Shown: piece after piece, positions 34,141-50,928 of the stretch
Layout of the letters: each line of letters starts with the position of its first letter
How positions within the stretch are numbered: the stretch's first letter is position 1
Assembly: GCA_025677815.1 (NCBI GenBank)
Contig: JAIXMP010000016.1
Location: 434,001 to 498,000 of the forward strand
Direction: 5' to 3'
DNA: 64,000 nucleotides
Origin: Phascolomyces articulosus
Taxonomy: Eukaryota; Mucoromycota; Mucoromycetes; Mucorales; Lichtheimiaceae
The notes under the pieces: generated by a model
The model's input: the letters and a program-made list of their open reading frames with translations, nothing else
What the model was told of the DNA's origin: nothing
The model's database searches: none
Program-made: the position numbers and the translations under genes

Positions 34141-36857
34141 CTATTTTGCAGTCAAGTATTTGCCCATAAATTCGAATGCTGTATCAATATCACTTGTTGA
34201 ATTCACCAATGTACTATAGGCGACAAAGCGATTAGGTCTTACAATAACAATAGCAGCGGGCGCATCTTTATGCTTGTCCTGAAGATACTTTTCTAATCCG
34301 ATTCGGTTTGAGATCGAGTTTTCTACATTACAATGTTCCTCTAACCAGAAAGTATCTTCATAACCATTGGTGTAACATAGGCAGGTAACTTGTTTTGCCA
34401 TGCATGATGAGGTGATTCTACAATCATTGGTTTTATAGCTGTAGGTGATGATGGTGTTATTGTTGTTGGATTGCCATAAATTTCATTAAACTTGTTCCAA
34501 AATTCTTGAGCCAATGGATTTAGAGGAGAACTATTAGAGCAACCCGATACCCACATAATAGTATATTGCGAAATTTGATTCTGTAATAATTGATGCAGGG
34601 TAACACGTTTAAAATCATTGTCGTTGTTGATAAATCGTTTACGAAGAGGAACCGTTCCGCGTATATTTTCACCGGGTTCGATAAGGCCCGAGTTTTTGGT
34701 AGCATCGGTAGTTTCGAATAATAAGGGAGACTCCTTTGGAATTCTTTGAGCAATCTATATAGATTTTATGAAATTAACTACGTTGCATTGGATATAAAAA
34801 GAATAAAATATAGCACTGGTCTTTTGTAAATATAAAGCTGTATCTCAAGATTCTAACCTGTGACAAGTGATCAATAAAGTTCTTCGTAACTCGATCCATT
34901 GAAAGAGCAACTGGGAAGGCAAGATTGACAAAGATTGCTATATGATAAATATTAGATTATGAAATTAATAATCATTTCGTACCAAAACTGATGTTATCAA
35001 GAATTAAATATAATAGAGCAAAAAGTAATATTAAACTTACAGTACATAAAGTTAGTTTTGATTAAACTTTTAGTCGCAAAACCAGTGGCCTCCATGGTAG
35101 CTGCGTCAATTGGCTCCCGCTATAGAAAGAATATCAGATTTTTTGTAAGAAATGCTTTTGCTTTGGAAAAGTTTTAAATATGTAAATAAAAAACAATAAT
35201 ATTACCTCAAGATTGTAAGACTCCAATAACATCTCAGGATTAGTGACTGAATCATTGAGCACAAGGGATAGCTTCCAGGAGAGATTGTCGGCTATATATA
35301 AATGTAATAAGAAATAAAAGGTTAGTATTTATCAAATACTATGGCAATATAATATTGATATTTGCTCTTTTGCTCGCTTTTTTCTCTTTATATCTTACCA
35401 TCTTGTAAACCAAGATTAAGGCCTTGACCACCGAATGGAGAATGATAATGTGCAGCATCTATATATATAAAGCATCATTATTAGCATTTATTAGTTTTTT
35501 AACCTTTTTGTCCTTTAATATATAGCTACCGTCCATTATATTAATTACTCCTCTAATATCTTATAATCTAACATACCTCCAACTAAGAAAGCACGGTTTT
35601 GACGGAATCCATTGGCCTTTCGTTCATTAATACGAAAAATTGCAAGCTGGCGATCCTCCTTAATTTTAATATCCAGGGGAGCACCTTTTGAAGTGAAAAT
35701 TTCTTGTACATGTTCACGTGTGAGAGTACCAGCTCTTAGATCAAGACCATGGGTTGACTTCTTTCCGTTTGTCACTTCATAAGAATCAATGTTGGTGAAA
35801 ATACGATACCAGTATTCCCCATCTTTGGTTACTTCTACTGGGATCACACCAAAAACACCTATTGTAAAATAGTATATCCAAAAAAAATAGTAATAGCATT
35901 AGTTATTATTTGTTAGAAGTAATAATGGCAAAAAAAAAGAAGATTGTATGAACGCTTACCATCAGTATGCAAAAACCCATTGATACGCGACGGACTGACT
36001 TTATCAGCATCTTTTCCTTCAAGGATCGCATCTCCCACTGCAAAGCTTGTCCCAACTGAATAACCTTCATATGTCCAATTATCTCCCAATTTACGCACAG
36101 CAGAATGTGTACCATCAGCTCCAATGATATAGCGTGCATGAATTATTTCTTCTTCTCCGGTATGAACATTCTTAACACAGCTTCCACACCATCACTGTGT
36201 TATTTATAACCAACAAGCTCGGTATTCCAAGTAACCTTGTCCTTGCCAAGTAAGTCGGCAAATGTTTTCTCTGTAAAAGTCTGAGGGAGAGCAGAGATAT
36301 ATGGGAATGAAGTATCCGTATTCATCATATCCAATGGTGCAAACTATAATAAAATATACCAAAAAAAAAAGAAAAAGAATCATAGCATTCAATATATAAG
36401 TATCATAAGAAAAAGAAGCTTTTGGGTATAGTTATAAAAAAAACTTATTGTTCATAATCCTTACATCTTTTCCATTCGAAAACATCTTATAGCCTTGAAC
36501 AGTCATAGCATCCTTTGCGATGTAACTTGCAAGTTTACGATTTTGTAGGACTTCCAAAGTTCGAGATGTAAACCCAATAGCTCTGGTTTCCTTGGTAGCT
36601 CCTTCTCTTTTTTCAATTACTCTAAAACTGTGGTTCATTGCAGCCATCTAATATATCATTTTTTTTAAAAAAAAAGGGAAGATAAATACGTTAGTTATTC
36701 TCTTTTTTGATGCGTATAAATTCACGCACTTTTTTTTAAAATTAATTGAGACCAAAAATAGAAAAGTTGTCAAACTACTCACACGTAAGGCAAAGAATAA
36801 ACCAACTGGACCACCGCCAGAAATTAAGACGTCAACTTTTTTGGTAGCAGTATTCAT
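34141..36857 (-). pseudogene. FAD-dependent aromatic-type monooxygenase, disrupted
   Basis: Exons read downward from 36857: 36857-36783, 36647-36465, about 36348-35960 (disrupted), 35858-35577, 35458-35399, 35291-35206, 35119-35041, 34937-34858, about 34752-34141 (disrupted). The FAD site is clear: VDVLISGGGPVGLFFAL (GxGxxG type), NHSFRVIEKRE, RYIIGADG, and the GD-type motif DAAHYHSPFGGQGLNLGLQD. This is the phenol 2-monooxygenase-like PF01494 family, which hydroxylates aromatic substrates with NAD(P)H. Lesions: within LVGYK-stop-HSDGVEAV (about 36192-36194) a TAA sits where CAA would fit. A 1-nt loss follows within 20 bases, after which KNVHTGEEEIIHA continues in another frame. Near 34400-34430 a further shift separates two carboxyl-terminal frames. 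Introns and splice sites are otherwise well kept, so decay is recent. Confidence 0.75.
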
Positions 36858-38388
36858 ACTAGTTTTCTTTTTGTAAATGTTTGTTTGTTATTTCAATAAT
36901 AGAGTTATATATAATAAATTGATGATTGATGATTTGGAAATGCAAACGCACGATGACCTTATATTTATATAATCACGGCTGTCATTTTCTGGTAAGCAGG
37001 TACCATGCGTCTCGGTAATTTCTCGGTGATTTGAAGCCCGAGAATGAACTATGGAAAACTCTGCGCTTAGGGCACATCGGAGAAATGTTCAACCGTGTTT
37101 ACTTCCAACAATTAAAAATCGTCGCTATTGGTTTAGTAGTATAATAAAGTAATTAATTAAAAAACTATTTCTGCATAGAAATCTACATGATGAATGTAGA
37201 AAAAAGATAACAGTATATGGATGGCTTTAAGAGAAACAAGTGATATTGGTTGATTGATATATAGAACAATTATTTAAAGAATGTTTTTGCCGTATGCTGT
37301 ATATATTCACTGGCTGTTAATAAGAAATATTTTTTTAGTATTACATAGTATTACATATAATACGTACTTCTCGCTACCATCTGCTATACTATACAAATGG
37401 GTACGAAACCGATAGGTAAACAAACCTTTTGAGATTTTTTCAAACCAGCAGTATACCCAGTTGACCTGTTCTTCATTCTTTAGATCACACTACGCACCCC
37501 AAGACCAATTGATGTTTTACCACAATATGAATGGCCGCAAGTTTAAAAATATACCTGTTGTGATATATATATATGAATTACATCCAATCCCTTTCTTTCA
37601 ATATCATCCACCACGATTTATTTTGCCAATATTGGCCATCTTGGATCATATTAAATATTCAGAATTATAGAGTGTGATGAACTTAGGGGAAAGGATACAT
37701 AAAATATAAAAGAGTTTGTAAAAATCATTTTTATTGTTTTGCAAGTATATACATAGTGTAAACGTATACTAATGTTGTTAAGTTTCCTTGTTAAAGTTGA
37801 TAATAGCTCGAAAGAATAAAAAAGTATTGATGTTTGCTTGGTACGTGTTTTTTTTTGACGACACCACGTTAAAAGTAGTCTTTATGGAGAATGTTTGTGA
37901 TATCAAAAATGTCAACTTGGCACACACATCAACAATTCAAAATGAATGAAAAATGTTCGTACGTGGTAACCTATAGACAGTTAAGGTGGCGCTTTATTAG
38001 TATTCTTTCAAGAATCCACTGTAAGTTATAATCCACAAATAATAGATATCACAGGAAGTAGATATAACGAATCACTTCAACAGGTATGGCACGCTAACTT
38101 ATTTCCCCTCCATAAACAACTGAAATCCACAATTTATACTTGGATAAAATGCTCCATTGGATCAAATTCTGTATCACTAGTCCTTTCCCCATCATATCAT
38201 CCAGTATACATCCATTATTTCTCTATCCTAGCCACTGAAAAAAAAAGAGTATATTTTGTAAAAAAAATCTATGGGAAACTTTTTTATAATATGTATAAAA
38301 TGTAATTATTTAATGTACAAAAACCACGCTTTTTTTTTCTTCCATCCTTTTTTTTCCTTTTTTCTTTTTCTCTTTTTTTTTTTTTTTT
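36858..38388. other. intergenic region
   Basis: About 1.5 kb. It probably contains the promoter of the former monooxygenase gene at its left end. A frame at 37461-37670 (SHYAPQDQLMFYHNMNGRKF) follows an acceptor-like TTCTTTAG and could be a stray exon, but I recognise no family and no partner exon. An 18-T run lies at the right end, immediately next to the uL23m stop. Confidence 0.45.
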
Positions 38389-38993
38389 TTACTTCTTTCG
38401 ACCTTGTTCCGCTTCCATACGAGCATGTAACTCGTCACTAATTTCTTTCATTCGCGTTCGTTCTTGTTCTGGTCCACGGAATCGCCAACCCTTCATTTTA
38501 CGTCCTGCGTTCTTTGACCCCAACTTGTGTTGTTCTCGCTCCAATTCACACCATTCAGGTTCTGCTGGCCAAGTGAATGTTTCGTCGATAGTAACAATAG
38601 CCTTTTTATATGCTGGTTGGCTTACTTCCATTTTACCGGTACGCGACTTTTTGTGAACTGTTGGATAATTCATGGTACGTACTTCCTGTACATTAACGCC
38701 ATAAATATTTGTAAGGTAAGAGTGAATATCAAATTTGTTGCAACTAGGTGGAACTCGGAAAGCGACTTGATTAGGTTGAAGATTAGGTGATCGGACCATT
38801 TTGAATACAATGTTGGGAAGGTAGACCTTGTCTATTTATTATTGGTAAATAGTATAATAAGCGTCTCTGGTCCTATTTTCTTTTTACTTGAGGTTTCATT
38901 GACATTTTCTTTTTTTTTCTATTTAAATAAATTATAAATATAAAGAGTGAAAAACAAGAACTTACTAAGGCCTTGACGGAATGGGGTAGACAT
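38389..38993 (-). CDS. MRPL23: mitochondrial large-subunit ribosomal protein uL23m
   Basis: Two exons: 38993-38966 and 38831-38389 (471 nt, 156 aa), the size of human MRPL23. The protein starts MSTPFRQGLNKVYLPNIVFKM. It has the L23 fold features RSPNLQPNQVAFRVPPSCNK, FDIHSYLTNIYGVNVQEVRT and KKAIVTIDETFTWP, then a basic, helical carboxyl extension. In bacteria L23 sits at the peptide exit tunnel; the mitochondrial form occupies the same site. No long cleavable presequence is seen, which is normal for this protein. The first exon is only 28 nt and relies on a GTAAGT donor and a TAG acceptor that give consistent phase. Stands alone between decayed sequence on both sides. Intact. Confidence 0.92.
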
Positions 38994-41456
38994 TTTGTAA
39001 GTATTATAGGATGGATATAAAAAAGTAGGCACAAAAACAACAACCTTCAGTTTACAAGCGCTATTTTGCTTTTTTTTGTAAAAAGTGGTCACACCCTTCA
39101 AATAATGGCAGCACTCAAAAACTTACCAAATTGGTATAACAATAATTAACGAGTTAGATAATTCATGATAACTTTTTTTGTATATTTCTTTTCTTTCTTA
39201 AATAAAATTATAATTATTAATGAAAATAAAAAAAATCGATTATATTCTACGTATGATGTTTGTGGTGTTGCTAATAATATAACAATGGATAAAATTCATA
39301 TAAGTTACCTGGTTACATGTAAAAGACAAATAAGACTAATAAAGTAATGACAGGTAGAGTAGAAACAAAAGCACATGATGATACAGTGCTGCACACACCA
39401 TTGTTTTAGATAAACAAAATCTACAACACTTACGATTAAACCAAGTAGTTTACGCCTATGAGATTTATAGGCTGCAAGTAATAAATTATGTAATTTGAAT
39501 AATTTGTCCTATTGGTTATTATGCATGTAGGATTTTGTTTCTGATACAATAAAAATAGAATGTAAGGAATTCATAACTGGTTAGACAAAAGCAATTCTCT
39601 CCTCGTTTCAATTTCCTTCGATGCGAAAAGAAGTAAAAGCCAGGTGGGGAATCACTACTATCGCAGCAAAATTGACACCACAGTGACAGCAAGACTAGTA
39701 TTATTATTATTATTTTGCTCCAGATATGTTGAAAGCCCTAAAAGCTAATTATCCCTTCATATTTTTAATACTAAGATATATTATTGCCCTATACTTTTGA
39801 TGATTTGCCAATATTGAAATGTCATTATATACGTATATTGATAGTGTATGGCCGAAGAGAACGGGGAGATGATATAAAATATGTGAACTATTTATTAATT
39901 AATAATAAAAGAAAGACAATATAATATCCGAGTACTTTTCTGATGCTTGATCGGTAGATTTATATATGTAATATTTATGCATGTTTCTCAATGTGCTACT
40001 TATTGGCGCCCAGGTGTATTATTAGTAATACGTAGCGCTACATTGGGGATACCTTTATCGATATTATTACGTTTCTCATATTTCTAATCATCTTGTTGAT
40101 TGATTCAGATTTAAGCATTTTCAGGCGGTAGGTGAGTTGCCAGCCCACTCTGTACACGATCATTTGTGTTATTGAGTTTAAGTGTAGTTGGTCAGATTAT
40201 TTTTTCATATATGCTCATCGATATATTAGACGCAGCTTTCGATTGTCTGGTACCATCTCATCCAATGAAAGACAATAATGATATATAAATGGTTCTTTAA
40301 AGACATGTGCTGAGGGTCATCGTTATTCATTAGTTGATATTCATTGTTTTGATCTAAAAGTTGTACTTGATGTTGTTAGATTTTTATAAGGTGTTGTAAT
40401 AATCCCTCTGTTGCCGCTGCAATTTGTAGTGCTGTGTGTTTTATTGGTTTAAGAAAATTAAATAGGGCATAGTGTTAATTGCCTATTGCTCAATGAATAT
40501 GGTATAAGAATTAAATGACCGGATAGTATCAATACAGTCATAAAGAGGATCTACTATTAGTTCAATATTATTCGCTCTTTCGGTGAGGACGCGCCGAGAG
40601 ATAATGATTAAATGATGTTTTTCATCATAGCCACTTGGATTTTCAAATGGGCTTCAAAAAGAATGGCACTGATGTTTATGATTGATGGGTCAATCATTCC
40701 ACAAAAAATGGAATCGAATTGGGTATCTCTGCTCATCAACTATACTTTACTGATAGTTGGATGGTTTGATATATAATATTGCTTGTGAGAATACTAGTCC
40801 TTTGTCAATTTTACCTTCTTGAAGGTGTCTTTATTAGAATTGTAAAAAAAAACATATCTTACTACAATTCAAGTATTAGGGAGATTTCCAAATTTCTCGG
40901 ATACCCCCAAAAGACACCACGTTTGGCAATAAGTTAAACTTGGGCACCTCACATCTGTAAACAGCAGGTTGTTGCGCATGCATACAATTATAATTAAGCT
41001 TATATTGTATTAATCCTGTAGTTTAAAACTTTACTTTAGCAATTTTATAGTGTGTAGAGGTGACCACCAAGGAAATGTGGAGAGCGTAATTACTACTTAC
41101 AAAACAAACGAATGAATCTATCCATAAAACCAGAATTTAAAAAAAAAGCTCCGTGCCACATACGATTTACATGTTGCATTTTATATCCAAATCATCCCAA
41201 CGCACCAAATATTCCTTCCCTCCTCCCCCGTTTCATTTTTATGTTGCTATTGTTATTGATTATTATTATTATTACATATCTCGCATATAAGTTTCACGTT
41301 TCCAAACTGTCTAAAATAAATAAATAATATCTTTTTTTTACTCTTACTCTCTCTCTTACTCTCTCTTTCTCTCTTTCTTTCTCTCTTTCTCTTTCTTTTT
41401 TTGCTCTCCTTTTACTTCTTTTTTTTATTATCAGTGAGCTACCTATTAAATATATC
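38994..41456. other. 2.5-kb gene-poor region
   Basis: Contains the promoter of the uL23m gene at the left, an ankyrin-like relic on the minus strand (separate entry), and at the right a strongly pyrimidine-rich tract (about 41331-41432) before the Pkc1 start. Frames at 39165-39347 and 41112-41327 have no domain. Confidence 0.5.
40385..40690 (-). pseudogene. ankyrin-like gene relic
   Basis: On the minus strand, from about 40652 downward, SPFENPSGYDEKHHLIIISR runs on as RVLTERANNIELIVDPLYDC until a TAG near 40490. After a frame change, HTALQIAAATEGLLQHLIK (about 40437-40385) looks like an ankyrin repeat. No full open frame or splice framework is left. The parent family is not identified. Confidence 0.35.
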
Positions 41457-45756
<4,300 letters not shown>

Positions 45757-48700
45757 TATATAGTATTATATATATAGTTTATATATTTATGGTAATTATG
45801 TCCGACATAGCAGACACTTATATATACCTACACTGACACATAAGATGTCCTCTGTTTTTATTATTTCATTAATATAGCTATACACAAATATAGTATTATT
45901 ATTATTAATTTAATTAATGAATCTGGTATTTTATATATATTGTATACAATGAAAATGATAATTCTATAAAGTAGAAAAATACTCTATAGATACTCTTTCA
46001 CAATTGGATCAAAAAGTCGTCCTATCATTTTATGATCGTCCATCATTTAAAATTGTTTTTTTAGGGGGACATAAAATTGCGTTTGGATTCACTATTGCAC
46101 AGTGGTAGGAAAAGCTACTTTTTTGCTGATATGTTTTTGAGTCACAGAATAAACCATGATAAAGTGTAACCCACTCAATCCAAGGTTTGATTTCAGTAGT
46201 AATTGTTTATGCATACTCAATGTAACAACAATAAAAAACGATGCCTCGCCGGTTTCTCTGTGAGTTACCATATAATATTGCTCTTCTTTCTTGTGAGATT
46301 TTGCCGCTTGGCATATTTTAACAAATATTGAACCAATGAAAATAATACTTGTCTTTCATTTATGGTTCAAATATAAGATGAGAAGCAGTAGGAATGGTTT
46401 CGGAATATAGTTAAAACTCAAAAAGATAAAATTTCGAACTTGATGTACGGCTACTGTATGATCCAATGAACAAAATATATGTAACCAAATTTACAGCCAA
46501 CGTTGAGTAAGTACCACCATGGCTGAGAGCTCTTGTAAATATTAGGTAATGTCTCGACAATCATTGTGTAAATTAACTACTCCCAAAGAAGATTCATGGT
46601 CCCTGGATGTTTCATTACTGCTGTAGTACAAGATATCTGTTGAGGAGATACATGCTTATTCTATGTATTACATGAATGAGAAAGGAATAAATCTTTTTGC
46701 ACATATAGTAATAGATCTATCTATTATTTAGTAACAATTTAGGCATCATTCAAAGTATGTATGTAGAAAGTACACATTTTTGAAGCCATTATCAACGGCG
46801 AGTTAGAATGTCTAACGTTTTACCTTGCAATGTTCAAAGCATTTATTATTCAGTCAGTTTATTATTTTTATTTCACAACATATCCTGTTATGAACAATAG
46901 TGTGAGAATGACAACAATGCCAATTTTTTAATCCTTCTTAATAGTTGCTGCTATATATAGTAAAATATAATAAATCTATTATCTAGAAGGGTAGAAAAGA
47001 AGGAAACTCAACAATTATTATTGATCTATCTAGTAAATAGTTATATGGAATATTAATAGGGTTCCATTTTAAAAAGTTGGTAAAGTGTACATGTACTACA
47101 TTCATTGCTAATACGATTAGCAACATTCTCATGATGTTTCTATATATAAATGCTTTTTTGTGGGATATACCTATACAGAAAATGCAACACAGGTACTCGC
47201 ATTATATACATTCATGCAAAATGCTTTTTCTATTTCACTGTTGATGTACTTTTTGGCAATGATGGTAATCAAATAATTCTTTTGATTATTACCAATTAAT
47301 AAAAATAATATGATACCAAGTGGGTTGCTGTAGATACTTTTTCAATTAGTATTAAGAGGTACCAGCAACATCTTCTCACGCGATTCCTCATTGCTACCAT
47401 TACTACTATCTGTATTTTTTTTAATAATGGTTATATATTTCTTATCAGTCATCAACAAGCGAGAAGGTATTAATCCCTAGAATGGCAAATATAAGCTTAA
47501 TAATTAATGTTCAGACAATGATTAAAACCCCACTAATGGGTGGCAAACAATGAGATGATCCTTTCTTTACGTGTGACAAAAATAATGGACAGTACGACAC
47601 TGTTTTGGAGTACGCATTTTGTTTCGTGCCTGATTACCTGCTTATTAAGGTTTTTATTTTAACATGACTACATATACTATACCAACACTCCATATTATAA
47701 TACTATTTTGGTTTATTTTCATCCTAAGACTACTATTATTGACGGCTCGTTTCAGTCTATAGTATTATTAGTTAACTTTGTTCGTTTTATTATTTATTAG
47801 TATCTTTTTTTTTCACAAAATAAAATTTTATTAGGGTCCAAAGGTTCAAATTTATTATAGATATAAAATGTATCCGTACATGAGTACATTCTATTATATT
47901 TTGATCCTCTCATTACGAAACAAAATGTACAAAAGAACTATTCTTGAAATCTATCTATACTGCTTGTATAATTTAATATATCGCCCCACATCATTTTTTA
48001 TATATTGTATTACAAACACATAATATAAACCATTCCATTCTTTTTGTCCCACCACGAATGTTGAGTATAGTCAACATTTATATATATATATATATAGAAG
48101 CAATTAAGAACATAGAAGAAAAAAGATATACATTGTTATCATTCGAAAAAAAAATACATCGATATTTCACATATAGATCATATATTATCTCATCATCATA
48201 AAAAAAACGAAAGCAAGATCCTCTTTTTTCACATTAACAGTAATAATGCATGAAAAATAAAAATGTTGAAGTTCTCACACATTTCAAATATAACTGGTTG
48301 TTGTTACACCAAGCGTATATATCTATATAAGTTTTGGTGTACAAAACGAAAGAAGGATTATAGAGTTTAGTGCGACTTTAATAAAACAATTCGGCGTGCA
48401 TACCGATAAAAAACAATTTCTATGTGATTCAAACAAATGAGGGGAAACGAACATGATAGGGTGAAAAATATACATTTGCCAACGGAGATAATGTTCTCCC
48501 TGGTTCCGTATGAACAAAAAAGGTTAAGTAGATCGATCGTTATTGGTTTGAAACATTCTTTGAACGTTGCGTTAAAATTAAAAATAAAATCATAAAAAGT
48601 TAGGCCATAAAAAACATCTTTCGATATGTATCTATTGTCTATGTAAAATATCTTTGGATATATGATGTAGTATTATTATAATGATATGTATGATAAGTAG

Positions 48701-50928
48701 TGGAGTATTGAACAGTATAAATTTTATTTTTTAATTTAATCTGTAACCTGCCACATCTGGTCAACTTGATGATAATAAGACGCGGGATCGTACATGATAA
48801 AATATATATATTAGTAATGCCTTTATTTACACTGGATTACGTATGGTTATATATTAATATATATTGTTATTATCATATTTAAGAATTTGTGTAGCTATTG
48901 ATGAAGCTGTGTGCTGAACCTCCCAAGAAGGAGGTGAGACGCACGTAATGAACGAGAGAAATGATCGTTGGAAGAGGAGGATATAAGTTGTTCAATGCTT
49001 ATTAGCATCATAATTTCAGTCTCTTTTCTCTCCTTCTCATGATGATAGATCCGCTTGATTTTCACTTTCCATTCATTTTTCACCTTATCAATTTTCCTTG
49101 ATTATCAGGATTTAATAGCAATTAGGATGATTCATAACACAACAATGCAAAAAGTTTTATAGAGCAGGGAATCCACCATGATTCATGTTGTTGTTTTATA
49201 TAATTTATTAAAAAGCGATAGTAATAACATTCACACCACCATTTCACCAAGCAAATTTTGAAAAAGGAAAGAAACTTATTACTAATCCAGGATCTTTCAC
49301 ACAAAAGACACTTCATGATCAATCATGATTATTGTTACCCTCTCTTTGGATCTTTATTGTTATTTTTTAATAGAATGATCAGCCTTCGATTACTATCTCG
49401 CTGAGTTCGATTCACCCATTAAGGAGATCTTTTTTGGTATATATATCATGTTAGATACAAAAGGGAGCCTAGCGTCACATCACACTTTTTAATATATTGA
49501 CGACTGGCCGGCGGGGAGGCAAAATATATTAAACAAAGTTCGCGGTAGATAAAATTATCTGTTTAAAAAAAAACGTTTTCTTAGAAGGAAAAAAAAAAGC
49601 GTCTGTGCAACGCACGGGTTGCCCCGCACTTTTAACCAACTATTGGATTTTTAATATAAATGATGATTGTATGATGAATCACATAGAACAGGTTAATCAT
49701 TTCATTTTACCTCATAAAGTTGAAATTGAATCAAACGCGTCCTAAGAAACGGATGAAAATCTAAAGCACATGTCAAAATAAAATTTGTATTGTATACCAT
49801 GGTAACCATCTGGTTGTTGTGTACGTCAAATAAAACATTGTGTAACAGTTATTATTTATTCAGTTGGAAAAGATTTCCCCATCAAATGGGACCAGTGTTA
49901 TTTCTTTATGATCTACATAACGCTTAATAACAGTGGTTGATCTGACGGGGAAACAAAAAAGACACGAAAGAAATAAATTTCTATCGCCGATCATAAAATA
50001 CCTAAAATTAATAATAAACCAGCACCCAATTTATAAAAACAAAAAAAAAAAAAGAAATCCAAACGCTCGGAATTATAGATAGGAAGAAAAAGAAGTTGTG
50101 ATTTTCATTCAATGAATAACTTGGTTACTTGGAATATACCTGTTTACTAGAAAATGTTATAATTCTACTATTACTCATATATATATTTATGCAACAAGAT
50201 AATCATTATTAGATACCATGATTATATTGGTTTAGTACTACTAATATTGATACTACTAAAGAGATTTAAGATTAACACGCGCGCCTATTATATATATATT
50301 TAAAATGAGAGAATTACTTATAAAACGCCTAATATTTTGTATAACAAGGAAAAAAAAACTTTTCCATATGTCAGCGTTAAAATATTTAAGTTGTCTTAAA
50401 TTAATTTCTAGTAATACAAAAGTATTGTGTGATAGTCTAAAAAGAGTTAAAATAACGTCAGTTACTTTTTCTCATGTTGTGCAAACACACGAAGGGACAC
50501 TTTGAAAAAAATAAAGGTTTATATATCAAAGTTCAACAGCTTTCTGTTTGCACGCTTCTATCTTGCCTTAATCTGAATTCGAATTAGGATTTTGTTATTT
50601 TTATATATAGCACTTTACCTTTTAATGATCATCCGTGTTCCGTTACTTTGTAATATTAATAACTTTAAAAAAAAATAACGGATGAGATTTATATGTTGAT
50701 AATAAACATTGGGGTTGATTGAAAGGAGAGGGTAGAGAGAATGAAAGGTTTAATATTGGAATAAACTCTTTATTTCTTCTCTTTTCTTCTTCTTCCTTTC
50801 CTTTTTTTTTTTTCTGTGTTGTGTGTGTTTCTTTATACTTCTTTTTATCCTTTTATTATTATTATTTCTCTATCTCTCGCCTTTTTAATAATAACGCATA
50901 TATAACCCTTTACGGATAATAATAAAGA
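45757..50928. other. 5.2-kb gene-poor region
   Basis: Holds a decayed copy of Pkc1 kinase exons (separate entry) and otherwise nothing I can support. Frames at 48323-48517, 48895-49083, 49122-49322 and 50305-50505 are short and lack domains. The last 150 bases (about 50768-50812) are a pyrimidine tract ahead of the seven-pass membrane protein gene. Confidence 0.5.
46420..46965 (+). pseudogene. decayed genomic duplicate of Pkc1 kinase exons 12-13 and introns
   Basis: About 660 bases after the PKC1 stop. The segment 46742-46965 aligns base by base with PKC1 exon 13 and both flanking introns: AATTTAG|GCATCATTCAAAG against TTTAATAG|GCACCGTTCAAAG, then TTTTTGAAGCCATTAT shared by both, GAGTTAGAATG against GAATTAGAATG, and intron sequence GAGAATG ... 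ACAACAAT shared after it. Upstream, TTCATGGTCCCTGGATGTTTC (about 46592-46612) matches the DWWTLGVLL codons of exon 12, and weaker similarity reaches back to the RDLKLDN region near 46430. The copy keeps intron sequence, so it arose from DNA duplication, not from mRNA. It has no open frame. Confidence 0.65.

Noticed and set aside
37461..37670. Frame beginning MTCSSFFRSHYAPQDQLM as a possible exon
   Set aside because: The acceptor-like site upstream is suggestive, but no neighbouring exon, donor or family match could be found.
49400..49430. GAGTTCGATTC as a tRNA T-arm
   Set aside because: No matching acceptor stem, D-arm or anticodon arm could be assembled around it.
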